Origin: Nostoc piscinale CENA21 | Lineage (GTDB): Bacteria; Cyanobacteriota; Cyanobacteriia; Cyanobacteriales; Nostocaceae | NCBI RefSeq assembly: GCF_001298445.1 | Contig: NZ_CP012036.1 | Location: 2,483,263 to 2,547,262, forward strand | Direction: 5' to 3' | Length of the DNA: 64,000 nucleotides | Shown here: piece by piece, positions 48,956-59,767 of the stretch | Position numbering within the stretch: the stretch's first letter is position 1 | How the letters are laid out: the number at the start of each line of letters is the position of its first letter | Notes under the pieces: model-generated | The model's database searches: none | What the model was told of the DNA's origin: nothing | What the model saw: the letters and a program-made list of their open reading frames with translations, nothing else | Made by a program: the position numbers and the translations under genes

Positions 48956-51900
48956 TTAATTAACTTTGAATTGACTAGCAGTTGTTAATAGTTCTTGTGC
49001 CATTCCTGATAAATCGTGGAGAATAGCAGCAATTTCTTGAGATTCACCAAAGGTTTTATTGGCGATTCCTGCCACATCTTGCATTGAATTAGTCACAGTT
49101 TCAGATTGACCCATTTGAGTTTGAGTAGCTGCGGTAATCTGTTGAATTAATTGACTAATTTCTGCGGTTGCTAAAACAATGGCATTTAAGTTTTGCCGGG
49201 TTTCGCTAACTAAATTTGTGCCTTCAACGACTTGCTGAATACCTGTTTCCATTGCTAGTGCAACTTCGCCAGTTTCGGCTTGAATTTCTTGCACTAATTT
49301 TTCAATTTCAATTGTGGCTGCTGCTGATTGACGAGATAAAGAACGCACTTCATCAGCTACGACTGCGAAGCCTTTACCATACTCACCCGCGCGGGTTGCT
49401 TCAATGGCGGCATTCAGGGCTAGAACGTTGGTTTGGGTAGCAAAATTGCTAATCAAATTGACTACTTTCGAGATTTTTTGCGAAGATTCACTGAGGCGTT
49501 TAATTTTCTTACTAGTTTGGGCAACGGTTTCTCGAATGCCTTCAATAGCTTTGACAGTCAAGTTCATGGCAATATCACCAGACTCTACTGTTTGGTTGGC
49601 TTTTTGGACTGCTACTTGCACTAATTCGGCATTAGCCACCACAGCTTGCGTAGAGTCTAGCATTTGTTGAATATCACCCAAAGCCGAGGCAATATCTTCA
49701 GACTGTTGTTGGGCTAAATTATTCAGCCCTGCCAGCGAAGCGTTACTAGTAGCCGAAGTCTGTGCTACTTGCTGGGCTGCGGCTTGTACTTGAATGACGA
49801 TTTGTCGTAATGCTTGCAGAGTATTATTGTAAGCATCGGCGATGGTGCCGAGTTCATCTTCTGTGATGGGGGCGCGGACTGTTAAATCACCATTTAAAGC
49901 CGGACGCAGCGCCATCAAAAGTTGAATAGAACGTTGTTGGAGTAATTCTTTGGCTGCTTTTTCTCGTTCGGCGGCTTCTGCTAGTTGTGCTGACTGTGTT
50001 TGTAGTTGTTGCAGAGATTCAGTTTGTTGCAGTGCTAATCCCAATTGATCACCAATCCGGGCTAACAAGCTAACTTGCGATTCTTCCCAATCACGGGTGC
50101 ATGAATTTTGATAGGCTGCCAATAAACCCCACAATTTTTCCCCAAAAAATATCGGCACAATTACATAAGCCTTGGCTTCAAATTGCTCTAAAATTTCAAT
50201 GTGGCAAGGGGAATGTCCGACTTGATAAATGTCATGAACAACAAAGCTTTCGCCTTTGGCATATCTTCCGCCTTGGGTTTCTTGGAGGTGGGTATCTTCC
50301 CAAACAGTTTTGATATCTATGCCGACAAGTTTGACCCAATTATGACCAACTGACTCAGCAATAAACTCACCACTCCAATCAGGAGAGAAGCGATACACAG
50401 CCATGCGATCGCATCGTAATAATTGCCGGACTTCTTGAGTTGTAACTTTGAAGATTTCATCTAAATCTACACATTGTCTAATGCGGTTTACTATCTTAGT
50501 AAAGGCTTTTTCTTGTTCCGCAATCTGAGTTAACTTTTCAGTTTTCACTCGCACTTCTGCGAGATAGTCTATTTGTGATTTCGCAATACTAAATTGCAAG
50601 GCTATCTGATTTAAAAAGTTAACTTCCCAAGGTTGCCATTCCCGACTGCCAGAGTTTTGATAAGCAGCCAATAAGCCCCATAATTGTTCACCAAAAAATA
50701 TAGGAACAATAATATAAGCTTTGGCTTCAAATTGTTCTAAAATTTCAATGTGGCAAGGAGCTAACCCAATTTTGTAAATATCATTAACTACAAAATGTTC
50801 TCCTCTAGCATATCGTCCGCCTTGAGTTTCTTGCAGATAAGTATCATCCAAGACGGTTTTGATATTTGGCCCTACCAATTTTACCCAATTGCTACCGACT
50901 GACTCAGCAATAAACTCACCACCCCAGTCAGAATTAAACCGATAAACAGCCACGCGATCGCATTTTAATGAAAGTCGCACTTCTTGGGTAGTTGTTCTAA
51001 AAACACTTTCCACATCGGGAGACTGGCGGATGCGGTTGACGATTTTAGTTAAGATTTTTTCTTGTTCCGCAATCTGCACTAATTGTTGAGATTGCACTTG
51101 CATTTGTGCAAGATACTCTGCATGGGCAATGGCTACACCAAATTGCAAACCAATTTGTTCTAAAAAGCTGACTTCCCACTCGTGCCAATCACGGGTACCA
51201 GAATTTTGATAAGCTGCTAATAAACCCCACAATTTTTCCCCAGCAAATACAGGGACAATCACATAAGCTTTGACTTCAAATTGCTCTAAAATTTCGATAT
51301 GGCACTGAAAATGACCTACTTTATAAATGTCATTTACGACAAAGCTTTCGTGATCGCGGTAACGGCCGCCTTGGGTTTCTTGTAGATGAGTATCTTCCCA
51401 AACTGTGTTAATACCTGGCCCGACAAGCTTAACCCAACCATGACCAACTGATTCAGCAACAAATTCACCACTCCAATTATCATAAAAGCGATACACCGCC
51501 ACGCGATCGCAACGTAATAATTGTCTGATTTCTTGAGTAGTGGCTTGAAATATCTTGTCAATGTCAGAGACTCGAATAATCTTCTCAATCACTTTGGCGA
51601 CAGATTTTTTCGCTTGGGTTCGCAGGTCTAATTCTCTTTGAAATTCAAAACTCTGGAATTTGTAAGCTAATTCTGTGGTAACTTGAGACAGAAATGTAAT
51701 TTCTGTTTCTTGCCATTGTCTAGCTTGAGTGCAAGTATTAACTGCCAATAATCCCCAAACTTTACCGCCTACCAAAATTGGTAAACTTAAACTTGCTTTG
51801 ATTTGAAATTTTTCTAGTAATTGTTTTTGATAAGGTGTAACTTGAATTTGCTCGACATCTTCAATCGCTACAGCTTCTAAATAATCTTGATTGTTATACA

Positions 51901-52265
51901 AACCAAATAACATTCCGGGAAGGCTTTCACCTAATGTTGGTGTCCAGCCTAGGGTTCTGGATTCAGCCAAAACAATCCCAGAATCTATAGATGTAAATTG
52001 ATAAATTAAGGCGCGATCGCAATTAATTTTTTTCTCTAATTTGAGCTACACTGAGTTTCAGTAATGTATCTACATCTCTAGCTTGACGCATAACATTACT
52101 AATAGCTTGTAATTGCTGCCTCCAGAGTTTAAAATCTTGAGCAATATGATAATTATTGGTAGTCAGATTATTAACAGCTTGATTTTCTCTTGCTTCAACT
52201 TCAGGAAACACTTCTTCATTATCTTTACTATTGTGATACGCAATTGTCATTTCAAAATCCCTCAT
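48956..52265 (-). CDS. pixJ: Phototaxis receptor PixJ (methyl-accepting, multi-GAF cyanobacteriochrome), frameshifted
   Basis: 1102 residues after removing one base from the T7 run at 52027-52033, where the join reads AQIREKINCDRALIYQF. Domains: a plain GAF (~60-210), three bilin-type GAFs (~235-390, ~415-570, ~600-755), HAMP-like (~775-830) and the methyl-accepting signalling hairpin (NVLALNAAIEATRAGEYGKG). GAF2 has Trp289 and Asp291 (VWEDTHLQ) and Cys321 (QCHIEI), the same numbers I recall for Anabaena AnPixJ, a red/green photoreceptor. GAF4 has the same set (Trp655, Cys687). GAF3 keeps Cys504 but has Leu472 in place of the Trp. No membrane segment is seen. It senses light and controls PixL. 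Start ATG 52265. Confidence 0.93.
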
Positions 52266-52317
52266 TTTGATGATTAAATAACAAATTTCATTTGCAACAA
52301 ATATTAAAATATTGAGT

Positions 52318-52812
52318 TTAATGCTGGCTCGTCCACATAGGAGATTTCATAATTGCGGCTGCATCTAGGTTGAATACCATTTCCTCCAAGGTATTGATAA
52401 AGTAACCTTGGGTGAAAGCCGAAACTTTGGGAGAAAAAACATCAGCCCCAGGTAACTTTATTTGTTCAGTATCTACCCATTCAATATCCATCAAGTTTCT
52501 AACTAAAAACCCCATATTTTTGCCATCAATTTCTAAAATCACTGCCATCATTTTAGAGAGGAAATTCACTCCTTGTAAAAGTGATGGATAACCAAGCATC
52601 TCCTCTAAATCAACTAACCAAAGCATTTCACCCCGCCAGTTGTATATACCTAAAATACAACTAGGCATTTGAGGCACACCACATATATCTGCCAAAGATA
52701 CTTGTAAAACTTCAGTAATATGTTGCAATGAGATGACTGCTTTATCGTTGTTACCTAGGGTAAATCCTAAAAATTTTTGCTGGCTTTCCAACGTCAACTC
52801 ATCCTTTAACAA
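52318..52812 (-). CDS. pixI: CheW-like adaptor PixI
   Basis: 164 residues, one CheW-type double beta-barrel domain (FLGFTLGNNDKAVISLQHIT, then ILGIYNWRGEMLWLVDLEEM, the typical NxRGxxxxxxDL core). It couples receptor PixJ to kinase PixL. Located 52 bp upstream of pixJ and downstream of pixH on the minus strand. The start is ATG 52812. Confidence 0.88.
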   Translation of the reverse strand: MLKDELTLESQQKFLGFTLGNNDKAVISLQHITEVLQVSLADICGVPQMPSCILGIYNWRGEMLWLVDLEEMLGYPSLLQGVNFLSKMMAVILEIDGKNMGFLVRNLMDIEWVDTEQIKLPGADVFSPKVSAFTQGYFINTLEEMVFNLDAAAIMKSPMWTSQH

Positions 52813-52883
52813 GTTATTTTTAAGTTATCAATCTATTAGTCAACTGTTTTAACTAATAGATTAAATGACATATTTAAGCAATT

Positions 52884-53246
52884 TTATTGTACGACTTGCT
52901 TCAGTGTTTTTACCAATTCTTCTTTGTCGATTGGCTTAGATAAATAAGCTTCTGCACCTAACATATTGCCCCACATTTTATCCACATCACTATTTTTCGT
53001 TGAACAAAAAACCACAGGTATTTTACTAGTCGCCGGATTCGATTTTAGTTCTCGACAAATTTCAAATCCACTTTTCCCTGGCAAAATTACATCTAGAAAA
53101 ATCACATCTGGCGTTTTCCCATCTATCTTGGCTTGGGCTTCTTCACTACTTTTGGCACTAATTACGGAATAGCCGGCTTGTTGCAAGTAACGGCTGAGTA
53201 TTTCCATATCTGTCAAACCATCTTCAACAATTAACGCAGTATTCAT
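52884..53246 (-). CDS. pixH: CheY-like response regulator PixH
   Basis: 120 residues, a receiver domain alone. VEDGLTD holds the acidic pair; phospho-Asp is in VIFLDVILPGKSGFE; a Thr/Ser lies in VVFCSTKN and the Lys in AYLSKPIDKEE. It is the output regulator of the phototaxis pathway, or a phosphate sink. Between pixG and pixI. The start is ATG 53246. Confidence 0.9.
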   Translation of the reverse strand: MNTALIVEDGLTDMEILSRYLQQAGYSVISAKSSEEAQAKIDGKTPDVIFLDVILPGKSGFEICRELKSNPATSKIPVVFCSTKNSDVDKMWGNMLGAEAYLSKPIDKEELVKTLKQVVQ

Positions 53247-53753
53247 AAAAGTTTCCTACTCGATTCACTTACAAATAGAGACAAAAAATCTCAATATTCA
53301 TCTATAGATGAATATGAGTTCTTCATCGAAACATAATTCAGGAGTTAGCAGCCAGAATTCAAAAAGAATTCTGTGCTACTAGTGGATAAACAAACAGTTT
53401 TAAAAACTAACCAAATCTACTACTTACCGATATTCAATCAGTCATAGGTCTGAATCTCCGAGACCCTTCGACAAGCTCAGGAAATCGCTGGGCATCGCTC
53501 CTGAATGCTGACTTCTGAATTCTGCTTCAATGATTTAATTTTGGTTGATTATTTTTGTAAATGTTAGAGAAAAAACACTTACATTTTGAATTTTCCTGCA
53601 AAAATATCCGGAAGCAAAATGTTACAATTTATCAAGTTGCAGAAAAATAGCAATCAATAAACACACTAGAATAATCTGGATAACTATTTTAGGAATATCC
53701 AGTCTAACTAGTTATTAGTAAATTTGAACAGAGTCAGTATTTCGGCTTGATGA
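53247..53753. other. Spacer between pixG and pixH
   Basis: 507 bp without a gene. It includes a dispersed repeat (GACCCTTCGACAAGCTCAGG near 53461) and AT-rich DNA. The length suggests that pixHIJL may have its own promoter apart from pixG. Confidence 0.45.
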
Positions 53754-55019
53754 CTAATGTCCTAAAGACATTTCTAAGTTAGAGTTACTCTGCGATTTAG
53801 GCGGTGTCACGTTTGCAGGTTTCTGAACTTGCAAATATTTGCGAATTACACTCATAACTTTATCCGCAGCTACAGGTTTAGTCAGAAAATCTGTAGAACC
53901 AACTACTTTAGCGCGGACTCTATCTAATAAACCATCATTACCAGTTAAGATGATTACGGGTGTATTAGCAAAAGCAGATACGCGTCGCAACTGAGTACAG
54001 ATTTCGTAGCCACTAGCAACTGGCATAATTAAATCTAAAAAAATCAAATCTGGTTTATGTTGAATTAAGGTCGGGAGTGCTTGGATTGGGTCTTGAATTT
54101 TGATGAATCTTAACCCATTAGCGGTAACAATCTCCTCTAGAATTTTACAGACTTGAGGACTATCATCTACACAAGCAACCAATGGTATATGAGAGTTTTT
54201 TGGTTGCATAGAAGTAGAGTTATTTTCACCTTCAGTAGATAACAAAGGTAGGTCTGGTACTTCTATTAATTCAACAATGCCTTTGAGAATGTAGGGAAGC
54301 AATGAGCGAGTTACAGGTAAAACATTCTGCTTCATTTTTGCAGCTAAATCTCGCAGTGTCTGTTTACCATTCATCAAAGTGACAAAGTTATTGTAAACAG
54401 ATGGACTTACCTGTTGTTGGAGTTGTTCTGGTCTCCGTAGAATCGGTGCTAAGTCAGGCGAAAAGTTTGCCAAGCCAGCTTCTGACCAACTTTTCCATGA
54501 GTCTTGCATCTGTTTGACAGACAAATCTGCACTCGTGAAACTCATTGGTGTTTCTAAAATAGTATCCTGGTTGCGATCGCAACTGAAAGCCACAAAATCT
54601 GTGTGCTGGGCTAAGTCAAATAACAATTCCGTAATTGTATTTTCGACAATTGCTTGAATTTGTTCTCTATGAATTTTCTGCCTTTTGTATAAAATTTCTA
54701 ACAGGCGATAATCCCAGTAATAAACGGCAAAATCTTGCTGACGAAACTGAATTTTCTCCACATCTATTTGCGGACAATATTGTGCCATATATCTGCGCCA
54801 ACGTCGAAAAGGATGAGTTCCCCCTGCGGCCCAAACTATCCGACCTAGCCGATAATAAAAAGACCAGTGATGTCCTTTAGCACTTTTGATGTTTAACTGA
54901 CCGTTGTATTGTAGCTGAGTACAAGTTCTAAATTCATGAATGATGTTGTTTGATACCATTAGTTCCGGGTGTGTCATACCGTTTTTATATAATGCAAAAG
55001 TCAGCTTGCCCAAATCCAC
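53754..55019 (-). CDS. pixG: PatA-type response regulator PixG
   Basis: 421 residues. The N-terminal PATAN domain (~15-250; SNNIIHEFRTCTQLQYNGQL, GRIVWAAGGTHPFRRW) is followed by a receiver (~280-400) with CVDDSP, phospho-Asp in IFLDLIMPVASGYE and the Lys in DFLTKPVAADK. PixG/PilG-type regulators act on type IV pilus motors in phototaxis. The start is GTG 55019 or ATG 54977; neither has a strong ribosome-binding site. It is the first gene of the pix operon. Confidence 0.88.
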   Translation of the reverse strand: MDLGKLTFALYKNGMTHPELMVSNNIIHEFRTCTQLQYNGQLNIKSAKGHHWSFYYRLGRIVWAAGGTHPFRRWRRYMAQYCPQIDVEKIQFRQQDFAVYYWDYRLLEILYKRQKIHREQIQAIVENTITELLFDLAQHTDFVAFSCDRNQDTILETPMSFTSADLSVKQMQDSWKSWSEAGLANFSPDLAPILRRPEQLQQQVSPSVYNNFVTLMNGKQTLRDLAAKMKQNVLPVTRSLLPYILKGIVELIEVPDLPLLSTEGENNSTSMQPKNSHIPLVACVDDSPQVCKILEEIVTANGLRFIKIQDPIQALPTLIQHKPDLIFLDLIMPVASGYEICTQLRRVSAFANTPVIILTGNDGLLDRVRAKVVGSTDFLTKPVAADKVMSVIRKYLQVQKPANVTPPKSQSNSNLEMSLGH

Positions 55020-55622
55020 ATTAGCTATATAGCTCTTGCCAAGAATCTAAAAGCTGGCGAAATAAATTTTGCAACCTTCTTTTTTTATATGGCTATTTTA
55101 TGGACATTGATATATAGCCTTCCTTAAGTAAGATTGAACAGAGTCAGAAAATAGCAATAGGAAATGTTGTATTAGTAGCAAACCTATCTAATACAAACTT
55201 TTCGTTAATGGTTACCCAACTAAACTTATTTTTTATTTAAAAGTGGAATGGCTATATAACACTAAAATCTCATTAACATTATCTTAAGCAACTTTAATGG
55301 CAGAAATAACCGTGTAAATCCTGATTTTAAAACCGTTAAGTCTTTTAGAGATTTTCAAGATAATATTTTTATTTGTTAAGTATTGCAAAGATATATGTGT
55401 TACCTTTCTTAAAACATTGATTAACTAGTAAATATTGATGTTTACAAACAAGCTATAAAAGAAATATATGGAAATATATGAATTTTATAGTGTTAGTGCT
55501 ATAAACTGACTGCTTGATTGGATAAGTTGCCGAAAATAAGAATAAAAAACTGTCTCTTTTATCTACTGTAGCTACTAATGCTCCACAGGAAGAGACAGTT
55601 AAAATTTAGCCCCAATAATCAC
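55020..55622. other. Upstream region of the pix operon, with a terminator for the next gene
   Basis: 603 bp, AT-rich, without a gene. It holds the presumed pix promoter (near 55020-55250) and, at 55548-55600, a stem-loop described separately. No regulatory motif can be assigned with confidence. Confidence 0.5.
55548..55600 (-). terminator. Stem-loop terminator of the PG-binding/propeller gene
   Basis: AACTGTCTCTT pairs with AAGAGACAGTT (11 bp, perfect). On the minus strand it is followed by TTTTATT, and it lies 22 bp after the stop codon of the gene at 55623-57859. The loop is long (31 bases), but the T-tract placement fits a factor-independent terminator. Confidence 0.6.
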
Positions 55623-57859
55623 TTAATCTTGAAATACCATGATATTACCAGAATAACAGGCGACCCAAACTTCTCTAGTTTGTGGGTCATAGGTAACGCC
55701 AATTGGGTTAGCACCAACATTCACTTTTTGTATAACTTTCAGATCATTAGTCCGAATTTTACTAACTGTGTTGTCACTGTAATTAACAACATAAAGTCTT
55801 TGTCCATCCTCTGATAAAACCATGCTACGTGGTGCGTTACCTGTAGAGACTTTATTAACTAACTTGCCTTGTGGTAATTGAATTTTGGCTATTTTTCCTT
55901 CTCCATTCAAAGAAGCATAGAGATATTTACCAGTGGGATCTATATTTAAATGTCGTGGCGCATTACCAATATTTTTCAACCATTTGACTGAGAAGTTATT
56001 GAGGTCAACTTTGGCAATATCATAAGAACCCATAACCGCAACATAAGCTTGATTATTGGCTGCATCAATTGCTATACCACGGGGATAAGGGCCAAGGGGA
56101 ATTCTTTTAATTTCCTTATTTTTAGCAGTATCGACAACACTTAAATCCCAAGAACACCAGTTACTAACTAGTACTAAACCTTCATCATTAGCTGTTGCCA
56201 CAAATTTTGGTACTGAACCAACTTGAACCACATGATCAATTTCTAAAGAATCAGTGTTAATGCGATACAAAAAACTCTTGTCTGTTTTCTGCTGAGGACT
56301 ACATTTATCACTACCTGGATTGTTAAATCCTGGCCCATACATTTGGTAGTTAGAAATCCAGGCGTACTTACCATCTTGGGAAAAACTAGCTTCAACAGGT
56401 GCGCCGCGATAATTACCTTTGAATTTGGAGTAACCAAATTTTGATAAATCAACTTTATCGGGGATTACCTTAACTAATTTATGCTCCCGATTGTAAACAG
56501 TGATGGTATGGTTGTACATCATGTTTTGGGCAAAAAATAACCCATTGCCTGAATGTACGACAGATTTTGGCGAAATCTTACCAGAAATAGTTTTTTTGAG
56601 CGTCATTTTATGAGAATGACTGGATGAATTTTTTGGAATATTATCTTTAGTTTCTAATTGCCAAGGTTGAGCGAAATCATATTCTGACACAGCAGCTGCT
56701 AATACTTTTTCGTCGTTTGGTTGTTCTAGTTGTAGTGGCTGATTTATGGGTTGAGTTGGTTCGGTGGCAAATTTGATGGAGTTAGTTTTTGGTGCGGGGG
56801 GAGTTGGTTTTTTGATGGGAGTTTTGAGTTCTTTCGATTTATTTGGAACTACAGAGTTTTGACCTGTAGGTGTAGGTGATTTGATCGATTGCGATTTCAT
56901 GGCTGCTAATGTTTTCGGCCCAACAATTCCATCAGCAATGAGTCCATGTTCTTTTTGAAATTTCAGTACAGCTGCTTCTGTGGCTGCATCAAAAGACCCG
57001 GTAATTGATTGTTTGAGATATCCAGATGCTTGCAGTTTTTGTTGAATAGATTTTACCTCTGCACTAATATCACCTCTGCGTAACATAGAAGTATTAGGCC
57101 GCAACTTTGGTGAATTGACTACAGCAGGTGTGGTAGGCTGGGGCGGTGTAATTGTTTTGATACTTGCACCAGATTCTAGTACTGTTAACGTCCGATGGTC
57201 AACAATTCCATTACTAACAAGTCCATGCGCTTTCTGAAATTGTATGACAGCTGCTTCTGTCGCAGCGTTAAAATCTCCGGTGATTGGTTGGTCAAAATAT
57301 CCTGCTGCTTCTAATTTCCGCTGAATTGCCATCACTTCATAACTCAGATCACCTCTTTGTAAAATTACCTGAGAGCTTACCTGAGAACTAGGGGGTGATG
57401 ATTTTCTTTGAGTAGTTTTAGTGACAGCAGGCTTAGGTTTAACCACAGCTGGAGTAGCTATTCCCAAATCAGCTTCTAGTACAGCTAATGTTTGAGAACC
57501 AACGACTCCATCAGCTTTTAAGCCGTGAGCTTTTTGAAATTTGATGACAGCAGCTTCTGTTACAGGGCCAAAATATCCAGTTACAGCTTGTTTAAAATAT
57601 CCCGCTGCTTGCAGTTTTTGTTGTAGTGATGCTACTTGTGAATTTTTTTTCGCCTTTTTTTTAATGCTTGCGCTGGGTTACTCCAACCCAAAGAACTCAG
57701 ACCAAAAGCACAAGAGAGAAACAGCATGAACGCTCCACGCTTTTCTGGTACCCAGTTGAGTTCTGGATAGCACAAGTCAGAATCCGCGAGATTTGCCAAT
57801 TCTGAATTTGCAGAGGTTTCGTAGCTTTCAGCTAAATGCAGATAAGCAAGTGTATCCAT
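55623..57859 (-). CDS. Peptidoglycan-binding repeats plus YncE-like beta-propeller protein, frameshifted
   Basis: 744 residues if one base is removed from each of two neighbouring T8 runs (57643-57650 and 57655-57662). The join then reads AQALKKGEKNSQVASLQQKL, recovering a complete first repeat. The N-terminus has a signal-like helix (MLFLSCAFGLSSLGW). Three PG_binding_1 domains follow (~85-320), each with QQKLxAxGY, then TGxFxxxTEAAV and FQKxHGL, separated by Pro/Thr-rich spacers. The C-terminal ~330 residues form a seven-bladed YncE/YVTN propeller (RGIAIDAANNQAYVAVMGSY and APRSMVLSEDGQRLYVVNYS). It is probably periplasmic and cell-wall attached, with a scaffold or ligand-binding role. The start is ATG 57859. 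Confidence 0.83.
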
Positions 57860-58477
57860 AGTTAGAGAATACCAAGATTAAGTAAAATTTAAGACATTTT
57901 GTCGCCAGCGTAAATTGATCAATTTTTAAGATGCTCAGAGCCTATTGAAATTTACTTACAATCCAGTATCATATAACACTTTTAATAACTCCGCTAATTC
58001 TAACTTACGCAAGATGTAAGTTTGAGTGATGGTTGTTTGTTTACGTTGACCTCAAGGCCGCTAAACTCTGGGTCATACCATTTGGGATGGGGGACGGTTA
58101 AATAGTTGATTGGTAAGCTTTTCAGCTATCCATACTATCGCCATCGTTGTTTCAATTGGTGCTATGAGTAGCAGACCTATGATGTTACTAAGAACTTAAC
58201 ACTTTATACTGAGAAACGCTATAAAAAATGACTATAAATTTTTACACGATTACAGCTATTGTTAGCTACAGGTTTTAATTTAGCTTAGGAGTACTAAAAT
58301 ATACTGGAGAACTTATACGCTGTGATAAGTACACATTTGGTACAGAACGCAATTCTATTGTTTTTAAATTTGCTTTGTTAAAAATAAACTATGCTTTAAC
58401 ACGCTTTGTTTTTACATGGTCAGATGGCGATCGCACTCACACTAAGTCATATATTTTACTAACAACCTCTAACGATT
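57860..58477. other. 618-bp spacer upstream of crcB
   Basis: No gene is seen. AACTTACGCAAGATGTAAGTT at about 58004-58024 is a small imperfect palindrome. I looked for a fluoride riboswitch consensus (GG-GATGG-GTTC-CC) before crcB and did not find one. Confidence 0.45.
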
Positions 58478-58891
58478 ATGCTGCAAAATTTGGTGCTTCG
58501 TAACTCTTTAGGTATTAGTCTGGGTGCAATAGCTGGCGCACTTTCACGCTATTATCTGGGGTTATGGTTCACTCAGCTTTTTGGACAAGCATTTCCATAC
58601 AGCACACTAATAATTAATGTCAGTGGATGTTTTTTGATGGGTTTGTTTACGATGTTGGTGTTAGGGAGATTAATTGTAATTAGTCCTGAAATTCGGCTAG
58701 TAGTCACCACTGGTTTTTTAGGGGCTTATACTACTTTTTCTACTTATGAATTAGATGTAGTAAAATTGCTAGAAAAGCAGAGTTTAGAAATGAGTTTAAT
58801 TTACTGGCTCATTAGTCCTGTATTATCACTGCTAGGTCTTTTATTAGGAAATAAGATAGCTGAATTTATGCAGGGGAAGAAAGAATTATAG
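58478..58891 (+). CDS. crcB: Fluoride channel CrcB/Fluc, first copy
   Basis: 137 residues with four hydrophobic helices. The Fluc signature is present: GAIAGALSRYYLG near the N-terminus, the conserved FPYSTLIINVSGCFLMG with the Asn, and TTGFLGAYTTFSTYELD holding the central Phe and Thr residues. It exports fluoride passively as a dual-topology dimer. Convergent with a second crcB (58906-59289); the 3' ends are 14 bp apart. The start is ATG 58478. Confidence 0.93.
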   Translation: MLQNLVLRNSLGISLGAIAGALSRYYLGLWFTQLFGQAFPYSTLIINVSGCFLMGLFTMLVLGRLIVISPEIRLVVTTGFLGAYTTFSTYELDVVKLLEKQSLEMSLIYWLISPVLSLLGLLLGNKIAEFMQGKKEL

Positions 58892-58905
58892 CTTGACCAA
58901 TCAAT

Positions 58906-59289
58906 TCATAGAATTTTTGCGAATAAAATTCCCAATTCTATACTGATAAACCCTAAAATTGGAGTTCCAGACCAGTAAAGTAATGCAGCTTGATAATTTT
59001 TCGTGCGTAAGAGGTTAGAGGTGTCGAGAGCATAAGTTGAAAATGTTGTATAAGAGCCTAAAAATCCGACTGCGATTAACAAAGATACTGTAGAAGAAAT
59101 CGCAAACTTGGATACAAGGGTAGCAAAAAAGCCCATCAAAAAAGCACCTGACACATTAATAAACAAGGTGCCATAGGGAAAGGTTAGCCCAAACCAGCGC
59201 CCAAATAATATGGTGAGGTAATAGCGACTAAGCGCACCTGGGACGGCTCCTAAACTAATTGCTAGAGGGACATCAATAATCAAGTTCAT
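58906..59289 (-). CDS. crcB: Fluoride channel CrcB/Fluc, second copy
   Basis: 127 residues, four helices and the same motifs: GAVPGALSRYYLT, then FPYGTLFINVSGAFLMG and VGFLGSYTTFSTYALD. Paired with the plus-strand copy. In organisms with two copies the proteins often form heterodimers with fixed opposite topologies. The convergent arrangement is unlike the usual tandem pair and prevents co-transcription. The start is ATG 59289. Confidence 0.93.
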   Translation of the reverse strand: MNLIIDVPLAISLGAVPGALSRYYLTILFGRWFGLTFPYGTLFINVSGAFLMGFFATLVSKFAISSTVSLLIAVGFLGSYTTFSTYALDTSNLLRTKNYQAALLYWSGTPILGFISIELGILFAKIL

Positions 59290-59767
59290 GTATTGAATGG
59301 AATAGTTGGAAAATACGCCGCAATGCAGAAGTCAGTTTTTTTATATTTACAGTAATAGACTCGACTGATATTGTTGAAACATATAAAATTTTTTTAGGTA
59401 ATTTGTATCAATCTGAAACACTTAATCTCAGATAGGGATACTATTAAAGTATAAGAAAAATGTGATCATCAAGTGAAAAATGTTCATCACTAGCATTAAG
59501 TTTTATTGCTGTGAGCATTGATCACACAAACAGCAAGATAGCTAGTTAAGTTGAATATGTGGGGAGAGGAAGAGATATTTTGAGATGCTGTGGCGAGCAT
59601 TAATTTCCAGATATCTCTATTAATTTAATCAATCAAACTGTATGAAAGTAAGTTTTCGCTGAACTAGCAATTTGCACTTTTCACCCTCTCGGCAAAGTGG
59701 GGTGAAGACAATGGCAGGTTTTTCTTTTTTGTCAGCTAGATGTCCCTCTCCACGGGAGCTTGAGATT
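59290..59767. other. Spacer upstream of the phosphoribosyltransferase
   Basis: No gene is seen apart from a possible 32-codon N-terminal extension of the next frame (from 59672), which I consider untranslated. AT-rich. GATCATCAAGTG near 59464 and GTGAGCATTGATCAC near 59511 give weak inverted repeats. Confidence 0.4.

Noticed and set aside
58380..58477. Fluoride riboswitch before crcB
   Set aside because: The conserved GATGG/GTTC-CC core could not be found upstream of either crcB copy.
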